Assembly: GCA_030248065.1 (NCBI GenBank)
Contig: JASAMV010005957.1
Span: 1 to 64,000, forward strand
Origin: Rhynchonema sp. JSB1_4
Taxonomy: Eukaryota > Nematoda > Chromadorea > Monhysterida > Xyalidae
DNA length: 64,000 nt
Reading direction: 5' to 3'
Of the stretch, positions 21,801 through 32,825 are shown in pieces (position 1 is the first letter of the stretch; each line of letters opens with the position of its first letter). Both the position numbers and the translations under genes were made by a program. The notes beneath the pieces are model-generated. The model searched no databases and was not told the origin of the DNA. It worked only from the letters and a program-made list of their open reading frames with translations.

Positions 21801-24800
21801 TTCTAAGTTGCTGAGCAAGTCAAATAGAAATGATTGATTGGGGAAAGATAGAAGACCTGGTTGAAAATCGCGGACAGAATACCTGTTTCCAGATTGTTGT
21901 AAGTGGCTTTTTGTGGTTTGTTTTCTTATAATGCCGCAGGATGGTAATGTGTTTGGTCCCGCATCTTTTTTTGCTTTTCGTACTGTTGTTTTAAATGCGT
22001 AAAACTGTGTTGTTTGTTTTCACAGATGGGCTATGGGTTATTTTTTCCTCGAATCATTTAACTTATTTTGGAAGTTTTTTAACAGGCCACTTTGGTGCCT
22101 GATTTGTGTAAAAAAAAATTTTCATTTCTCAGAAGCGAGATAAACAAAAGGAGATAAAAAAAAACTTTTGCTCATTTGTAGTCTGTGGGTTTATTTTGGA
22201 CAAATGAAATTTCAACACAGGTATGTGTTTCAAATATCTTTCCAAAGAGGGGGTGAATCAATTTTTTTCCGGAACCATAAATATTTTTGTTTCAGCATTG
22301 TGAACAGGACTCCGATTTGCCAAATCAATATCTGGTTCAATTGAACGATGGCAATGATGTTGTGCGAAGTATGCAATTTTGGATTTTGTTTGTTTTGTGT
22401 TCTAAGTAGTGGGGTGGTTATGGATAAGCCCCCTCCCCCTCCCCGAAGTGTTAGGCAGTTTTTTGCTCTCGAACTCGAGTTTCTTTCCTCCCCCCCCCCC
22501 CCCCCCTCCACGCCCCCTTCCTCTCCCCCAACTCGCCAGCTATTTTTCTTGTTCAGGTCATTAAGTTAAAAAAAAAATTTTGTTTTTTTTTGGTGCTAAA
22601 ATGATCATTCGACGAGTCAAAATGGTCATATTCGCTTTAATTTTCACAAAAAAAGGTCGAATTTGTACAAAATACGCATTTTAATATGTATTTCAGCATA
22701 ATTTTGACCAATGTTCATACTATTGTTTTTGATTTTTGGACCAATATCCTCTTTTCCCCAAATTAGGGTATTTGGTAAGCTTTCTTGCGACGGATTCCTC
22801 TAGCTACTTAGGTTTTTGCTGGGACGAATTACGTTATTGGTTCTAAAGTAGATTATTGCATTACAGATGTGGTTGTTGATTCTTCCGCTTTGGAAGGTAT
22901 TGATCTGGAACAGTTGCCGGTTGTGAAGTTGATCGACTTCGATGTGAAGAAGAGCAGGTTTACGTTTGCTGTTTTACGTAGCAATATTGCTTTTTTCCGG
23001 CTGGTTAGTGATTAATGATTAGTGATTAATTGATAAGTGGAAGCTGTTACCGGTGTTATATGTGCAATGTTTCAGAACGGACGGTGAAAATCATGAGAAC
23101 GTGGCTCTCGTGTATATTCACGAGGTTGAGCTCGTCGAATACTCAGACGAAGTGTATTTTGCTGATGAAGGTGGTCTGTTGAATGACTTGGGCACAGGTT
23201 CGTTTTTAGTTTTTCATTTAATTTGGTTGGGAATTTAATTTAGTGCATCATCATTATGTGTAGTAGTGCTGTTTTACTTGAGCAATAAGATTTGCTTGAT
23301 GTCCTTTGTTGGAAGTCAATTGGCCAGAGGTGTTGTACCGATGAGTGTCAGAAGGCCGAACCGCCGAAACCTTCTCTCTTCAATTATTTCGCCCGTCTGT
23401 GAAAACAGGCCGAAACGGGTAAAATTCATTGGGTTACCGTACAAAGTCCCGAAAAAAATAGTTCCGACAAAAAAGTCCCGATAAAGTCGACAGAATAAAG
23501 TTCCGACTGAGAACGTTTCAAAAAAAAGAATTCTGCGGTGTTTTTCGTTGTGAATTAGAAAAAAATGTATTGGGTGCCCTAAGAATGGGCAAAGCCGTAG
23601 TGTAGGTCTAAGCTTAAGTCGAAGTGTAGACCTAAGCGTAAGCCGAAGTACAGCGTGAGCCAAAGCCTAGGTGTGGGTTTGAGCCAAAGCCTAAGTGTAG
23701 GCCGAAGCTTAAGCCTAGGTTGAAGTGTAGGTCTCAGTGCAGGTTATAGCCTGAGCTAGAATGTATACCCAAGCCATCCAATCCTTTCTTTCTGACTCAC
23801 AATAAAAGCTGCGGAATTGTTTTGTCGGGACTGTCTGCTGGAACTTTTTTCTGTCGGTATTTTTTTTGTTGGTACCTTTTATTTGAGATTTTGTCTGGTC
23901 CCCATTCACTGCTGTTACATAATTGTGTTGATCATGTTGATTGAGATACTTGATTAGACAAAAACATAACCAAATAACACGCACAATTTGATAGAACATG
24001 TCGTGCGTGTTATTTGGTTCTGTTTTTCTTTTTTCGTTTACGTTGGTTTGTTTTAGATGCGGATGAAGCAGATGTTGTCAAAGTTACAACGGGTGCTGGT
24101 GGGCGAATGGTGGTTTCGGCTGGTGCAAATCAGTATCGATTGATATCTCTGAAAGATGTGAATGCTTTGACTGATAGGTAAAATATGCCGCGGTGTTAAT
24201 TTTTTTAACGCTTCTTGGGTTTAAATAAAACTCCCTGCATAGCTGACCAAACAGGAGGGATGGTGAGGTACTGTACATTTTGTTGGAAAGGCGGGGCGGG
24301 TGGGTAGTGTATTCGGCTTCGAGATTTTGGGGGATGCCGAGGGTGGGGGGGGGGATTGGTGGGGCGGGTGTTTGGGCACCAACCAAGTTTGCCCCCCCCC
24401 CTCAGCTACAGCACTTTCCCAAAAGGGGGTGAGGACCTCTAAAATATGACCCCCCTGCAGCCACAGTGGGGGAAGTAGTTCCCCAATGCAAAGAGCCATA
24501 AAAAACACAGCCCTAAAATAACCATGAGGAAGATGCAAGGAAAGAAATAGACTTTCTAAATATCACCCTATAAATGCAGCCCTTCCGGTGATTAAACACA
24601 GGCCGGCTGAAGTATACCTTAAAGTTCTCGCCCCAACTCCCGGCCTTATTTATGAAATTTCTTGTCTGGCCTGAGTCGGCCGAGGCTCGGTCGGCCCGCC
24701 CCACCCCGATTTTTCAGTAAAGCTAGCTTTTTCTCATGGTTTTTTATGGGACGCCTAAGCCGGTCCAGCCTAGTCCCCGATTTACTAAAATCAAAGGCCC

Positions 24801-27800
24801 GGCTTATCCGGCCCGGCCCGATGTGCCAAATTTTCGGCCGGGTCCGAGTAGGCTATAAAACTCGGTCAGGTCCGGTCCGGCTCGGTCCAGCTTATTTTTT
24901 GGATAAATTGCTCGTATAAGTTTCTTTGAAGTCTAAGCTATGAGAAGCCTAAGCCATCATTTTGCGTAAGCCTAATTCTTAATAATACTTTAGGTTTAAG
25001 CCTAAGCGTACGGCCCAACCTAAGTACCAGTGGGGTCGAGCTCGACTCGTATGACTACTTGTTGTTGATGGTGAAAAAAAAATCAGCGATGTCTGCCTTT
25101 TCTTTTGCTCACTGTCACGTGGTAAGATGAGAAACAAAGTGAGATTGCCAGCACAAATCCAAATGAATTTGAAAAAGAAACCATTCGAAATGCGTATCCT
25201 TTTTTTGAAATTTTTACTCTTTATTCTTGTTTCTTAGTCGATAATAGTGCAAAAATTGCGTTACTCTTGTGTATGTTGTTGTCGATACCAGATTTAATGT
25301 TATTTGGTGTAAATTTTGGTATACTTTTTTTAGCACGGCTTGTGCGGTCAAGGTTTCGATCGTTTTTGTGTCGTCGCGTCGAATGGTGAGTGGTACGCCT
25401 GTTGTTGACGTCATGGTGGGCGACTTGTGCTTGTTGATGCAATGCACAGTTTATGGGGATTCGATGATCGCACAATTTGAACGGATTTCTGATGATGAGA
25501 CTGTATTGTTGAGGTTAGGTTTATTTATTGGCTGTATATTTGCTGCTATTTATGAAATAATGAAACAAACTTTTTTAGCGGAGGTGAAATAATTTGCCAG
25601 AAGTTTGCAACGAAAGAGGGATTGTCGAAATGGTTGTGGCAGTTCAACAACGATAATCCGGTCGTTATTCATCAGATGTCGGAGACCTTTGACGGTCATA
25701 AGACGATTCAGTACACTGCAGTTGGTGATTTGAGTGTTGCAGAAACCGGCGCAATGCTTGGTTAGTTTTATTTATTGTTTTGTAATAGTTTTCGTTTCGT
25801 AGTAGATTTTCGTTGATGTCAGTGTAGTTCCTGGGGGAGGTCCCCTCTCGGGTACGTTATTTCCTTTTCCAGTGGTGCGTTATTTCCCTATCTTGACCAA
25901 TTTTTTTTCCTAAAATGGCTATTTTTAGACCTAAAATGGGCATTTTAGGTCTAGAATGCTTGATTTTCAGAAGAAGAAATATTTTTCCAAAAAGGGGCAA
26001 GAATAGATCAAATTTTCTACCTTAAGTAGACTTGGCTGTTGACTTTCTCCTGAATTTCGGTTTTTACTCCCCTTTTGCTCCTCCCTCCGTCTCCCTCGGG
26101 GGTACACTATGTCTCACTTCGAAAAAAACGGGGGTTCCGCTGTCTCTAGGAACCACACAGGTTGGTGGATGATGTTATGTTATATTTTTTGTTTATGGTA
26201 CTCGTATTTGTCGAAGTTTTTAATTTTAGATGTTCACGCTGTTGTTCATTCGATATCGGAAGTGCGTCACAGCCGGCCTTCGTCTGGGTTTGGTGACACT
26301 GATGATCGGAAAAAGAAATTGTCCACTTGGGTGGATATGGTGTTGGTTGATCGGAGTGGACGTGTGTCAGTTCGAATTTGGAGCGACAGTGTTTGTTTAA
26401 TTTGTATCTGATATCTGATGTATTTGATGATGTTAGTTTAGTGATGATTAATTTGTGTATTTAGTTACTTTATTTCGTAGTCCAACCTACGTGCCAGGTA
26501 ATATTATTGGTTTAGTGATTAACTAGACGGGACCTGTGCCTACGGCCCGGCTACAGCGCCGCGCCCGTGCTCCCCCCCCCCCCCCCCGAAGACCCGTTAG
26601 CATACCCAAAGCTTACCCGTGAAAATTGACCCGTTCGCCCTTCCGAGGGAGGGGGCCACAGACAGACATAAGACGGGACCCGTGCCTACGGCCCGGCTAC
26701 AGCGCCGCGCCCGGGCCCCCCCCCCCCCGAAGACCCGTTAGCATACCCAAAGCTACCCGTGAAAATTGACCCGTCCGCCCTTCCGAGGGATGGGGCCGCA
26801 GACAGACATACACCTTCCTGTTTTAGTAGTATAGATAAATCTGTGTATTTTTGGATACTGCGTTTAGAGATAGTTTTAGTAGTATCGCTAGGGGGGGGTT
26901 GGTTTGAGGCATGGGAAATTGTTTCCATCTTTGAACAAGCAAACCTACAAAATTGTTTTTAATATTGAATAGTAGCAAAATTGATCATTTGTTTGCTTAA
27001 AATTGTGAAACAGCGCTCGCTATCGCAACAAAATCTTGTTTTAGGTATTTAAACCAATTTTTGGTACAGTGGATGGTTTTTGTATTAGTTATTTATACAG
27101 TCAGGCCTCAGGTGGGAAATTTTTGGATTTTTTTAGAAAGTTTGACTTTTGGTTTCGGGAAATATTGAATTTTTGTTTGATACTTTTTCAAAATTGTGCT
27201 GTTTGGGAAAATTTCGATTTCTCAAGGATACTAAACATTAGTTCGGAGACTAACTGATGTACTTTGTGACATTAGTTCGGTGGTGTTTATTTGTTACGGT
27301 TTGCGGTGGCACCACTGGTTGTTTTAGATGCACTATTTCGTGGACGTTGACAATGATGGTGTGATGACCAGGACGCAGTATGTGGGCAAAGCTGTGTCGT
27401 TGATGAACGTCAGGAAGGCCGATTTTGGTGGTGGTTGGTGGGAATTTTTAGAATTTTGATAGTCAATAATTATCTTTTTTAATGCTAATAATAATAATAT
27501 GAAATTTAGGATCGTACAGTTGGGGAGGATTCGGTTTCTTCAAATTGGGTTGCGTCAGTAAGCGCAGTGTTGATCTCGAAAAATGGTACGGGGAATGTGA
27601 TAAATCACAGTACGATGATCCAGGCGTTGAAACGGAACTGTGTATTCCCATCGGTAATTGTGATTAGGGTTAGGGGTTGGGCGGGTGGTATCCAACACCT
27701 GGCATCAGGAAGTATCCGACACTCGACAACTGAGGAAAAAACTGGCACCTGATACCCGACAGTTTCAAAAAAAACTTGACATGTGACGGTTTTTTTGAAA

Positions 27801-29250
27801 AAAAAAACTCGACACTTGACACCTGTTTTTTTTACCAAAAGCGGGCAAATTTTTGCTTATTTGCGTCGTTAGTGCATTTTTGGTTCATGTTATTGAATTC
27901 AAGTATTTTCACATGAAATAAGCACCAAAAGGTCCCTTTTGCGTCTTCCAAAATATTTGGTTGGAAGAAAATTTTCTTTTAAAGTTCTGTTTTCAGTAAA
28001 ATTGATGTTTTAAACCGTAATTCTCGGGTGTTGGGTGTGAAAAAAACCGACACCTGGCATCTGGTGGTACTTGATACCCGATACCTACACTTTTCGGCAC
28101 TCGACACCTACACTTTTTGGCACCTGATATCCGATATCACTCTAACCCTAATTGTGATGGGGTTTTTTGTTTTATTTTACAGTTTTTCTTTGGTTTTTTT
28201 TTGTTGCACATTTCTTATGGTTTTATGAGTATTATGTCATGAGTTTTTTTCCAGAACAGTTCATGTTCATCGATCAGGTGCTGCCGCAGACTGATACAGC
28301 AGAGTTGAAAACATGTGTGTGTGTTGTCGGCGTTGTGTTTCACGAGGGTTTCGGTTTTCGTGATGCATTGTTGCGAGTGAGTTCGTCTATTTTATTATTT
28401 TGTTAAATTGGTTTTTGGTAGTATGTTTCATGATAATCAAAAATGTAAGCGTATCAAGATGTAAGCGTGGATGCCATGAAACTGTTTGCGTTTTTTTTTG
28501 TTCAGTTACTTTCGAGGTGTTATGAATCATTAGGTATGTGTGTTAGTTTAGCATTACATGGTTTGTTAGACAAAGGAAGTTTGGTAACGTTTTCAGGTCA
28601 CGATCGGTGATCCAACGGGTGTGTTGATGAGTGGGTCGTTTGATGCTAAGATGTGGGCTAAGCTGTGTGGAATTCCAGAGGCTCAATTTTTGGCAGCGGT
28701 TTGTTTTGTTTATTGTTTTTTATGATTTAGCAATGTATTTTACTTAAAGTTCCTTTTTTATGATAGAGTTTTGGGGGTAATATGGCAAGTTTTGTACTGA
28801 TGCCCTCGCGGGTACTGTAATTTTTATCAATTTTCGTTTGTATTGGCCGGGGCTTGAAGTGGAAAATTTCTGTTATGTTCTTTGATTATAAACTTGCAAT
28901 AATATTGTGCGGTATATTGTGTTTTTGTAGAAAGTCAGTGTGCAGCGACGTTGGTGTGCGACATTTATTGGAGGGAAACCAATGGCCGTTATGCTGGTGT
29001 TGAAGGAGACAAAAAATGTTAATATCACGTCATTATTATGTTTATTTATGTTATAAGTGATTTGTTGTTGGTTTGTTGTATGACATGTTTCTTTTTTCAG
29101 AAAAGTTCGAAGTTCTGGTCCATCTATGATGTCAAGGACCTTGATGTGGCGGCCTATTTGAAGGCAATGAAACCCAAGATTATTGACACGCAGGCTGGCA
29201 AATTTGATCCAAGGAGGAAGATTGAAACACGAGCATTGTTTGATGTTTGA
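18858..29250 (+). CDS. RPA-like (OB-fold) single-strand DNA-binding protein of the element
   Basis: Nineteen exons splice to about 804 residues: 18858-18944, 19023-19154, 19851-20042, 20123-20200, 20666-20825, 21852-21898, 22296-22368, 22867-23003, 23038-23197, 24057-24177, 25334-25513, 25579-25760, 26230-26390, 27328-27427, 27510-27653, 28255-28376, 28597-28698, 28931-29017 and 29101-29250. Strands such as YRFVLTDRDGVRTLPCFAQL, VDMVLVDRSGRVSVRIWSDS and VTIGDPTGVLMSGSFD resemble the beta-strand plus D-x-x-G turn of RPA70-type OB folds, probably three or four in tandem. No catalytic motif is seen. RPA-like proteins are known companions of Helitrons in some plants and animals, where they should coat displaced single strands. 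The family call rests on motif style, not alignment. The junction 23003/23038 implies a 34-bp intron; the TTTCAG acceptor at 23075 would break the frame. Most introns hold MITE fragments. Confidence 0.6.
20295..20400. repeat. Diverged palindromic-motif copies in the RPA-like gene
   Basis: TTAGTGAAATTAGGTCAGGG, GACTAATTTG, TTAGTTCACAGACTAATTG and TGCATTCG mark a decayed two- or three-unit piece of the element-wide motif family. A second piece, ATTAGTTCGGAGACTAACTG, is at about 27235-27285. Confidence 0.6.
21297..21770. mobile_element. hAT-type MITE (family G) in an RPA-like intron
   Basis: Termini CAGGGTTGAAAAAAA and CTAACCCTG; flanking 8-mers TTGCATTG and CTGCATTG match at 7 of 8 positions. 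The interior (GATTCGGGGAAATTTTAC, GACCGATGATTGCTGCTCTG) recurs at 51620-51830, and CAGGGTTGAAAAA termini recur at 47017. Confidence 0.75.
22425..22560. repeat. C-rich tract in an RPA-like intron
   Basis: CCCCCTCCCCCTCCCC and a run of about 18 C with CCTCC interruptions. Similar C/G tracts at 18335-18410, 24345-24410, 26570-26590, 30220-30240, 31365-31400 and 32130-32160 belong to small dispersed repeats. Confidence 0.5.
23565..23765. repeat. Degenerate TAAGCC-type hexamer repeat
   Basis: Successive units such as AGGTCTAAGCTTAAGTC, GACCTAAGCGTAAGCC and GCCTAAGTGTAGGCC make a loose 12-bp periodic tract. TAAGCC is the complement class of the nematode telomere hexamer TTAGGC. A shorter tract with GAAGCCTAAGCC and GTTTAAGCCTAAGCG is at about 24930-25020. 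Both are too degenerate to be functional telomere. Confidence 0.5.
25818..26157. mobile_element. CAGTGTAGTTCC-family MITE in an RPA-like intron
   Basis: Starts CAGTGTAGTTCCTGGGGG and ends with the roughly complementary AGGAACCACACAG. Flanking 8-mers GTTGATGT and GTTGGTGG agree at six positions. The interior carries CTAAAATGGCTATTTTTAG. Relatives start at about 31826 and 51400. Confidence 0.55.
26524..26812 (+). repeat. Two tandem 145-bp units, retroposon-tail-like
   Basis: Two near-identical units begin GACGGGACCCGTGCCTACGG or its close variant, run through a C tract and GAAGACCCGTTAGCATACCC and end CAGACAGACATA. The following CTGTTTTAGTAGTATAGAT resembles the 3' tail of a SINE or RTE-like retroposon. 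The call beyond the tandem duplication is tentative. Confidence 0.6.
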
Positions 29251-29505
29251 TTATTGTTCTTGTTACTTGAGTTATGATTCAATGTTTTGCTGGTGTTTAT
29301 CAAATATGTTTGTCAAAGTGCTGAATTATAGTGTTTTGTGATTATTATTATTGAAATTGTCAGGAATGCATATGTTTTTCCATGGATTGAATCAATCAAA
29401 TTAGTCTCATTTGCGTTTCGGTGCAAAAGTCTGAATAGACGTTAATGTTGTTTATGGGTTTTTTGTCAAATGTTAGCAAAATTATATATTTTGTTGCTAG
29501 TGTAA

Positions 29506-29511
29506 AATAAA
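29506..29511 (+). terminator. Candidate poly(A) signal of the RPA-like gene
   Basis: AATAAA about 255 bases after the TGA at 29248-29250, in T/G-rich sequence typical of 3' flanks here. No nearer AATAAA was found. Confidence 0.35.
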
Positions 29512-30191
29512 TTTTTGTCAGTTTTGTCAAGTAAGTTTCTTGTTTTTCTGGTTGTTTTGGTGCATTCCGCTGTGGTTTATGTGGTTGAAATCTTGTCAGT
29601 TAAGGTGGTCGAATTTAAGCTTGGGTTTTTTGTGAGGAGATAAATTTCTAGATTTTTTGGTAAATTTGCTGCACTTGGTTTGTTTGTTGTTGGTATTTTT
29701 TACCAGTTGCGTAAAACATGTATGGTTCATGCTGAGTCTTTTGGTTCTTTCGTATTTTGCGTATTTTCGTATTTGGATCTGATGATCCAAAGTATTTTGC
29801 ATTTTGCATCATTAAATTCATGGTTTTTATGTGGAAAAGGGAAATGGGGTTTTTTAAATTTCGGATGCTTAAAAAATCGCGCGTCACGCGTGGAAGTATG
29901 CATAAGTATACATTTTTAGCCATTTATTGTGTGTAATGCCAATAAGTACCTAGTTTTGCAGTGGAAGTGAATGGAAGGACATGTTTTCTTGATGTTGTGA
30001 AAAGTATCTGGTATTTGGTTTATTTTTGGGTTATGGCCGGGTATGTTCCATTTTTTGGTTTGTCGATACATTTTTGCAGGTCTCATTGATTTTCTGAGCT
30101 CTTCTGGAAATTGTTGGATCAACCTGAAAGCGGTACTCCAGGGTCGTTCGATTTGTTCTGTAATAGTAATATATCACTTGTGGAATTTGAA

Positions 30192-30602
30192 GGGCGGATC
30201 CAGGGCGGGCACAGAGGCCGTGCCCCCCCCCCCTGTGCCCCTGTTGGTCCATTTAGTTATCCCATGAAGAGGGCACGGTTTCGGACGGAAGAAGGAAAGG
30301 GACTCCTAAATGGCAGGATTTATATCTTTATACATTTCAAAAGTTCAAAAATCGCGCACTTTGCGCGGCGGATACATTAATTTTTAATGAAATTTGGTTT
30401 TCGCGCGCGTCGAAAGTGCCAAAATGTCGCGCGCTTTGCACGGATTGTCATATTTTGTCTAATATCTATGTAAAAAAATACGCGGAATTTCAAATAAGTA
30501 TTGCATAAATAAAAATGTTTTGAAAAAAATGGAACAGGCATTAGATAAAAATGACCTTTTGGATTTGGTCCCTCCCTTGGTCAAAATCTGGATGCGCCAC
30601 TG
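30192..30602 (+). mobile_element. Dispersed repeat family A, fullest copy
   Basis: Begins GGGCGGATCCAGGGCGGGC and ends AAAATCTGGATGCGCCACTG, so the ends are imperfect inverted repeats of a CAGTGGCGNATCCAG type. Blocks in order match 9170-9532 and 63728-64000, including TTTCAAAAGTTCAAAAATCG, GATAAAAATGACC and GGTCAAAATCTGGATGCG. Confidence 0.75.
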
Positions 30603-31105
30603 ACCTCCAGTGGTGTCGTTGGGGGGGGGGGTTACCGGTATCCGGTATCCTAACTGTTTGTCCAGGGGTATTCTGCCGTAGAATTTTTCCGAAAACCGTA
30701 AAAATCGCCCATTTTTACCTCCAAAATGCTCAAAATCGCTTGCTGGCGTCAGCATAACCCCCAAAATGACCATTTTTGCGCTTTCAACATCGATTTTGCT
30801 TAAGTTTCCTCTAAAAAAAACTGACCTTTTTGAACACCCCCCTGGGTGTCCGAGATTTTTAATTTTAGGCAGCAATCCCCCCCCCCTGGTATCCGAGATT
30901 TTTCATTTTGGGTATTCGGTATCGGAAAATTTTGGAAAGAAGTGCCGGTATCCCGACTTTTTGATTTCCCAATGCCACCACTGCTGAACTCTATGGGTCG
31001 GATGTCTTGAAAACTTTCACGTTTCTGTTGCGATGGTGGTATATGCCATTTTAAACTAAATTAAGCGTAACTGCTGGAAACGTTTTATTGATATTTTAAA
31101 AAAAA

Positions 31106-32552
31106 ATGAGCGGCGATAAAACTGAGGAGAAACATTGCGTGGCGGAAGGTTGTCCTGAAGTCGAGGCGGATCGCAGTTATGCAAGTGATGACACCGTTCC
31201 GTGTGATTCGAATGGTCAGAATTTGGACGATTTGGATGAAGATGAAGGTAGTTTTTGAACTTTTGTTTTTTATGAATTAAATTTGATTGCTTTTGGTTTC
31301 GTTGCTTGTAGTTTGAATAAGGCTGTGTCACAGTCAAATTTTCATATAGTCAGTGATGTGGTTGGCGGGGGGGGCATGGCGGTATTACCCCCCCCCCACC
31401 CCTCCTCCAACTGCTATGTAGCTTTTTTGCTCCGAAACCCATCCGAAATTAGTGTTGAAGTGAATTTTGAAATGGTAAACTTTGTAAGCCCGCTGTGCTG
31501 TACTCTTGGCGCTGTTTATATTGACTAATTACAATTGAGCGCACTTATATAGTGTTCTACAGTTGGAAATATTCTGGTATAGTGGTGAAAACGTCTGGTT
31601 TCCGTCCTTTGTGTTCTCTATGTGGAGGTTTGACTGTATTTGTTTTAAGAACAGCTATTGAAACGGTTGAACACGACGATGGGTAACTTGTTCAATGGGT
31701 TTCGAGAGCTGGATGATCATGTGGCCCGGTTGTATCGGGTTAGTGGAGTTTTAATTTTTTGCTGATATTATTTGTTGTGGTTCCCATGGGATTATGCTTT
31801 CATCTTTGGCTAATGTGGTCCCTGACAGCGTAGTTCCTGGTCGGGAGGGGAGATAGTGGGCCCTCCGTTTTTTTCGGAGGTGGTAGTTTACCTGCGGGGG
31901 GGGGGCAAATTCAGGAAAGAGCAAGTTTTTGAGTTAAAAAAATGACTTATTTTGGCACCTTTTTGGAAAAAAAATCTTCAACAAAAAGGGTATTTCGGTG
32001 GCTTTTGATAACATTGATCTTAAAATCAAACATTTTAGGTTTGAAAATGTTCATTTCAGGCCTAAAAATGGCTACTTTAGGTAAAAATTGGGGAGATAGT
32101 GTACCATCTGAAGGGGGTAGCGTATCCGCGGGGGGGGGAATCCCCCCTCCCCCCCCCCCGGAATTGCACTGGTCTCTGAAGATAGGCGTACCATTTAGGA
32201 AAAAAAAAGAAATGTTCCATAAATTGGAGTAATAGTGTGATAAATTCACAAGTTGACAGATTGTACATGTAGGCTTTAGAAACATGTATTTGCAATTAAA
32301 ATCATTATTTCATACTGTAAAAAAAACAATAAAAAATAGTGCAGCAGTGTGCATGCTTTTGGGAGGTGGTTGCACGTGACCAACTGTGATTCCATTTTCA
32401 GTATGTATGTGTCTTTTCAGGATACTTGTGTGCTGCGATCTACACTGAAAGAGTTGCAATTTTTGAAATTGAATGCTAAAGCCGCACAGACGACGGAGAG
32501 GATGGATGATGATGATGGGCAGCGTGATGGGCAGCGTGATAAGGATGTTTAG
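31106..32552 (+). CDS. Small acidic coiled-coil protein carried by the element
   Basis: Three exons (31106-31247, 31650-31738, 32421-32552) splice in phase to 120 residues. The first exon encodes an acidic, disordered stretch starting MSGDKTEEKHCVAEGC and ending NLDDLDEDE. The second and third form one amphipathic helix (LLKRLNTTMGNLFNGFREL, then VLRSTLKELQFLKLNAKA), probably a coiled coil, followed by a charged tail rich in D and QRD repeats. The second acceptor is TTTAAG rather than TTTCAG; it is chosen because it alone keeps phase. No family is recognised. It lies 1.9 kb after the RPA-like gene in the same orientation and before the terminal motif array, so it is the last gene of the cassette. 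Its layout echoes the 104-residue protein at 14654. Confidence 0.6.
31826..32171. mobile_element. hAT-type MITE in the acidic coiled-coil gene
   Basis: Termini CAGCGTAGTTCC and GGAATTGCACTG are imperfect inverted repeats; the flanking 8-mers GTCCCTGA (31818-31825) and GTCTCTGA (32172-32179) differ at one base. The interior has G- and C-runs. It lies in the intron 31739-32420. Confidence 0.7.
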
Positions 32553-32771
32553 GTGATTTGTTCTTCGGCCACAGTGGTTTGTTTGTACGTTTGTCGCAGT
32601 GATTTGTTGATGGTGCCATGAAAGTGCAATTTGTTTCAGGACGAATTTTTGATTTTTGAGTTTCGTTTGTTGTTGGTAAAATTTCGATGAAAAAAAAATG
32701 TAAAATTTTAGGTTCTCGATGATATTGTTGGTTTCTGAGGATAGAATTTTTAGTTGTCACAATTTGATGAG

Positions 32772-32777
32772 AATAAA
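32772..32777 (+). terminator. Poly(A) signal of the acidic coiled-coil gene
   Basis: AATAAA about 220 bases after the TAG at 32550-32552 and just before the terminal palindromic-motif array. Confidence 0.4.
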
Positions 32778-32825
32778 TAATCATGCGTAGTTTGTTTTTT
32801 TGTTTTTTTTGGGTTCATTGTGTTT

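Noticed and set aside
23316..23663. Minus frame LRLTLRSTLRLKLRPTLRL
   Set aside because: It is a translation of the TAAGCC-type repeat.
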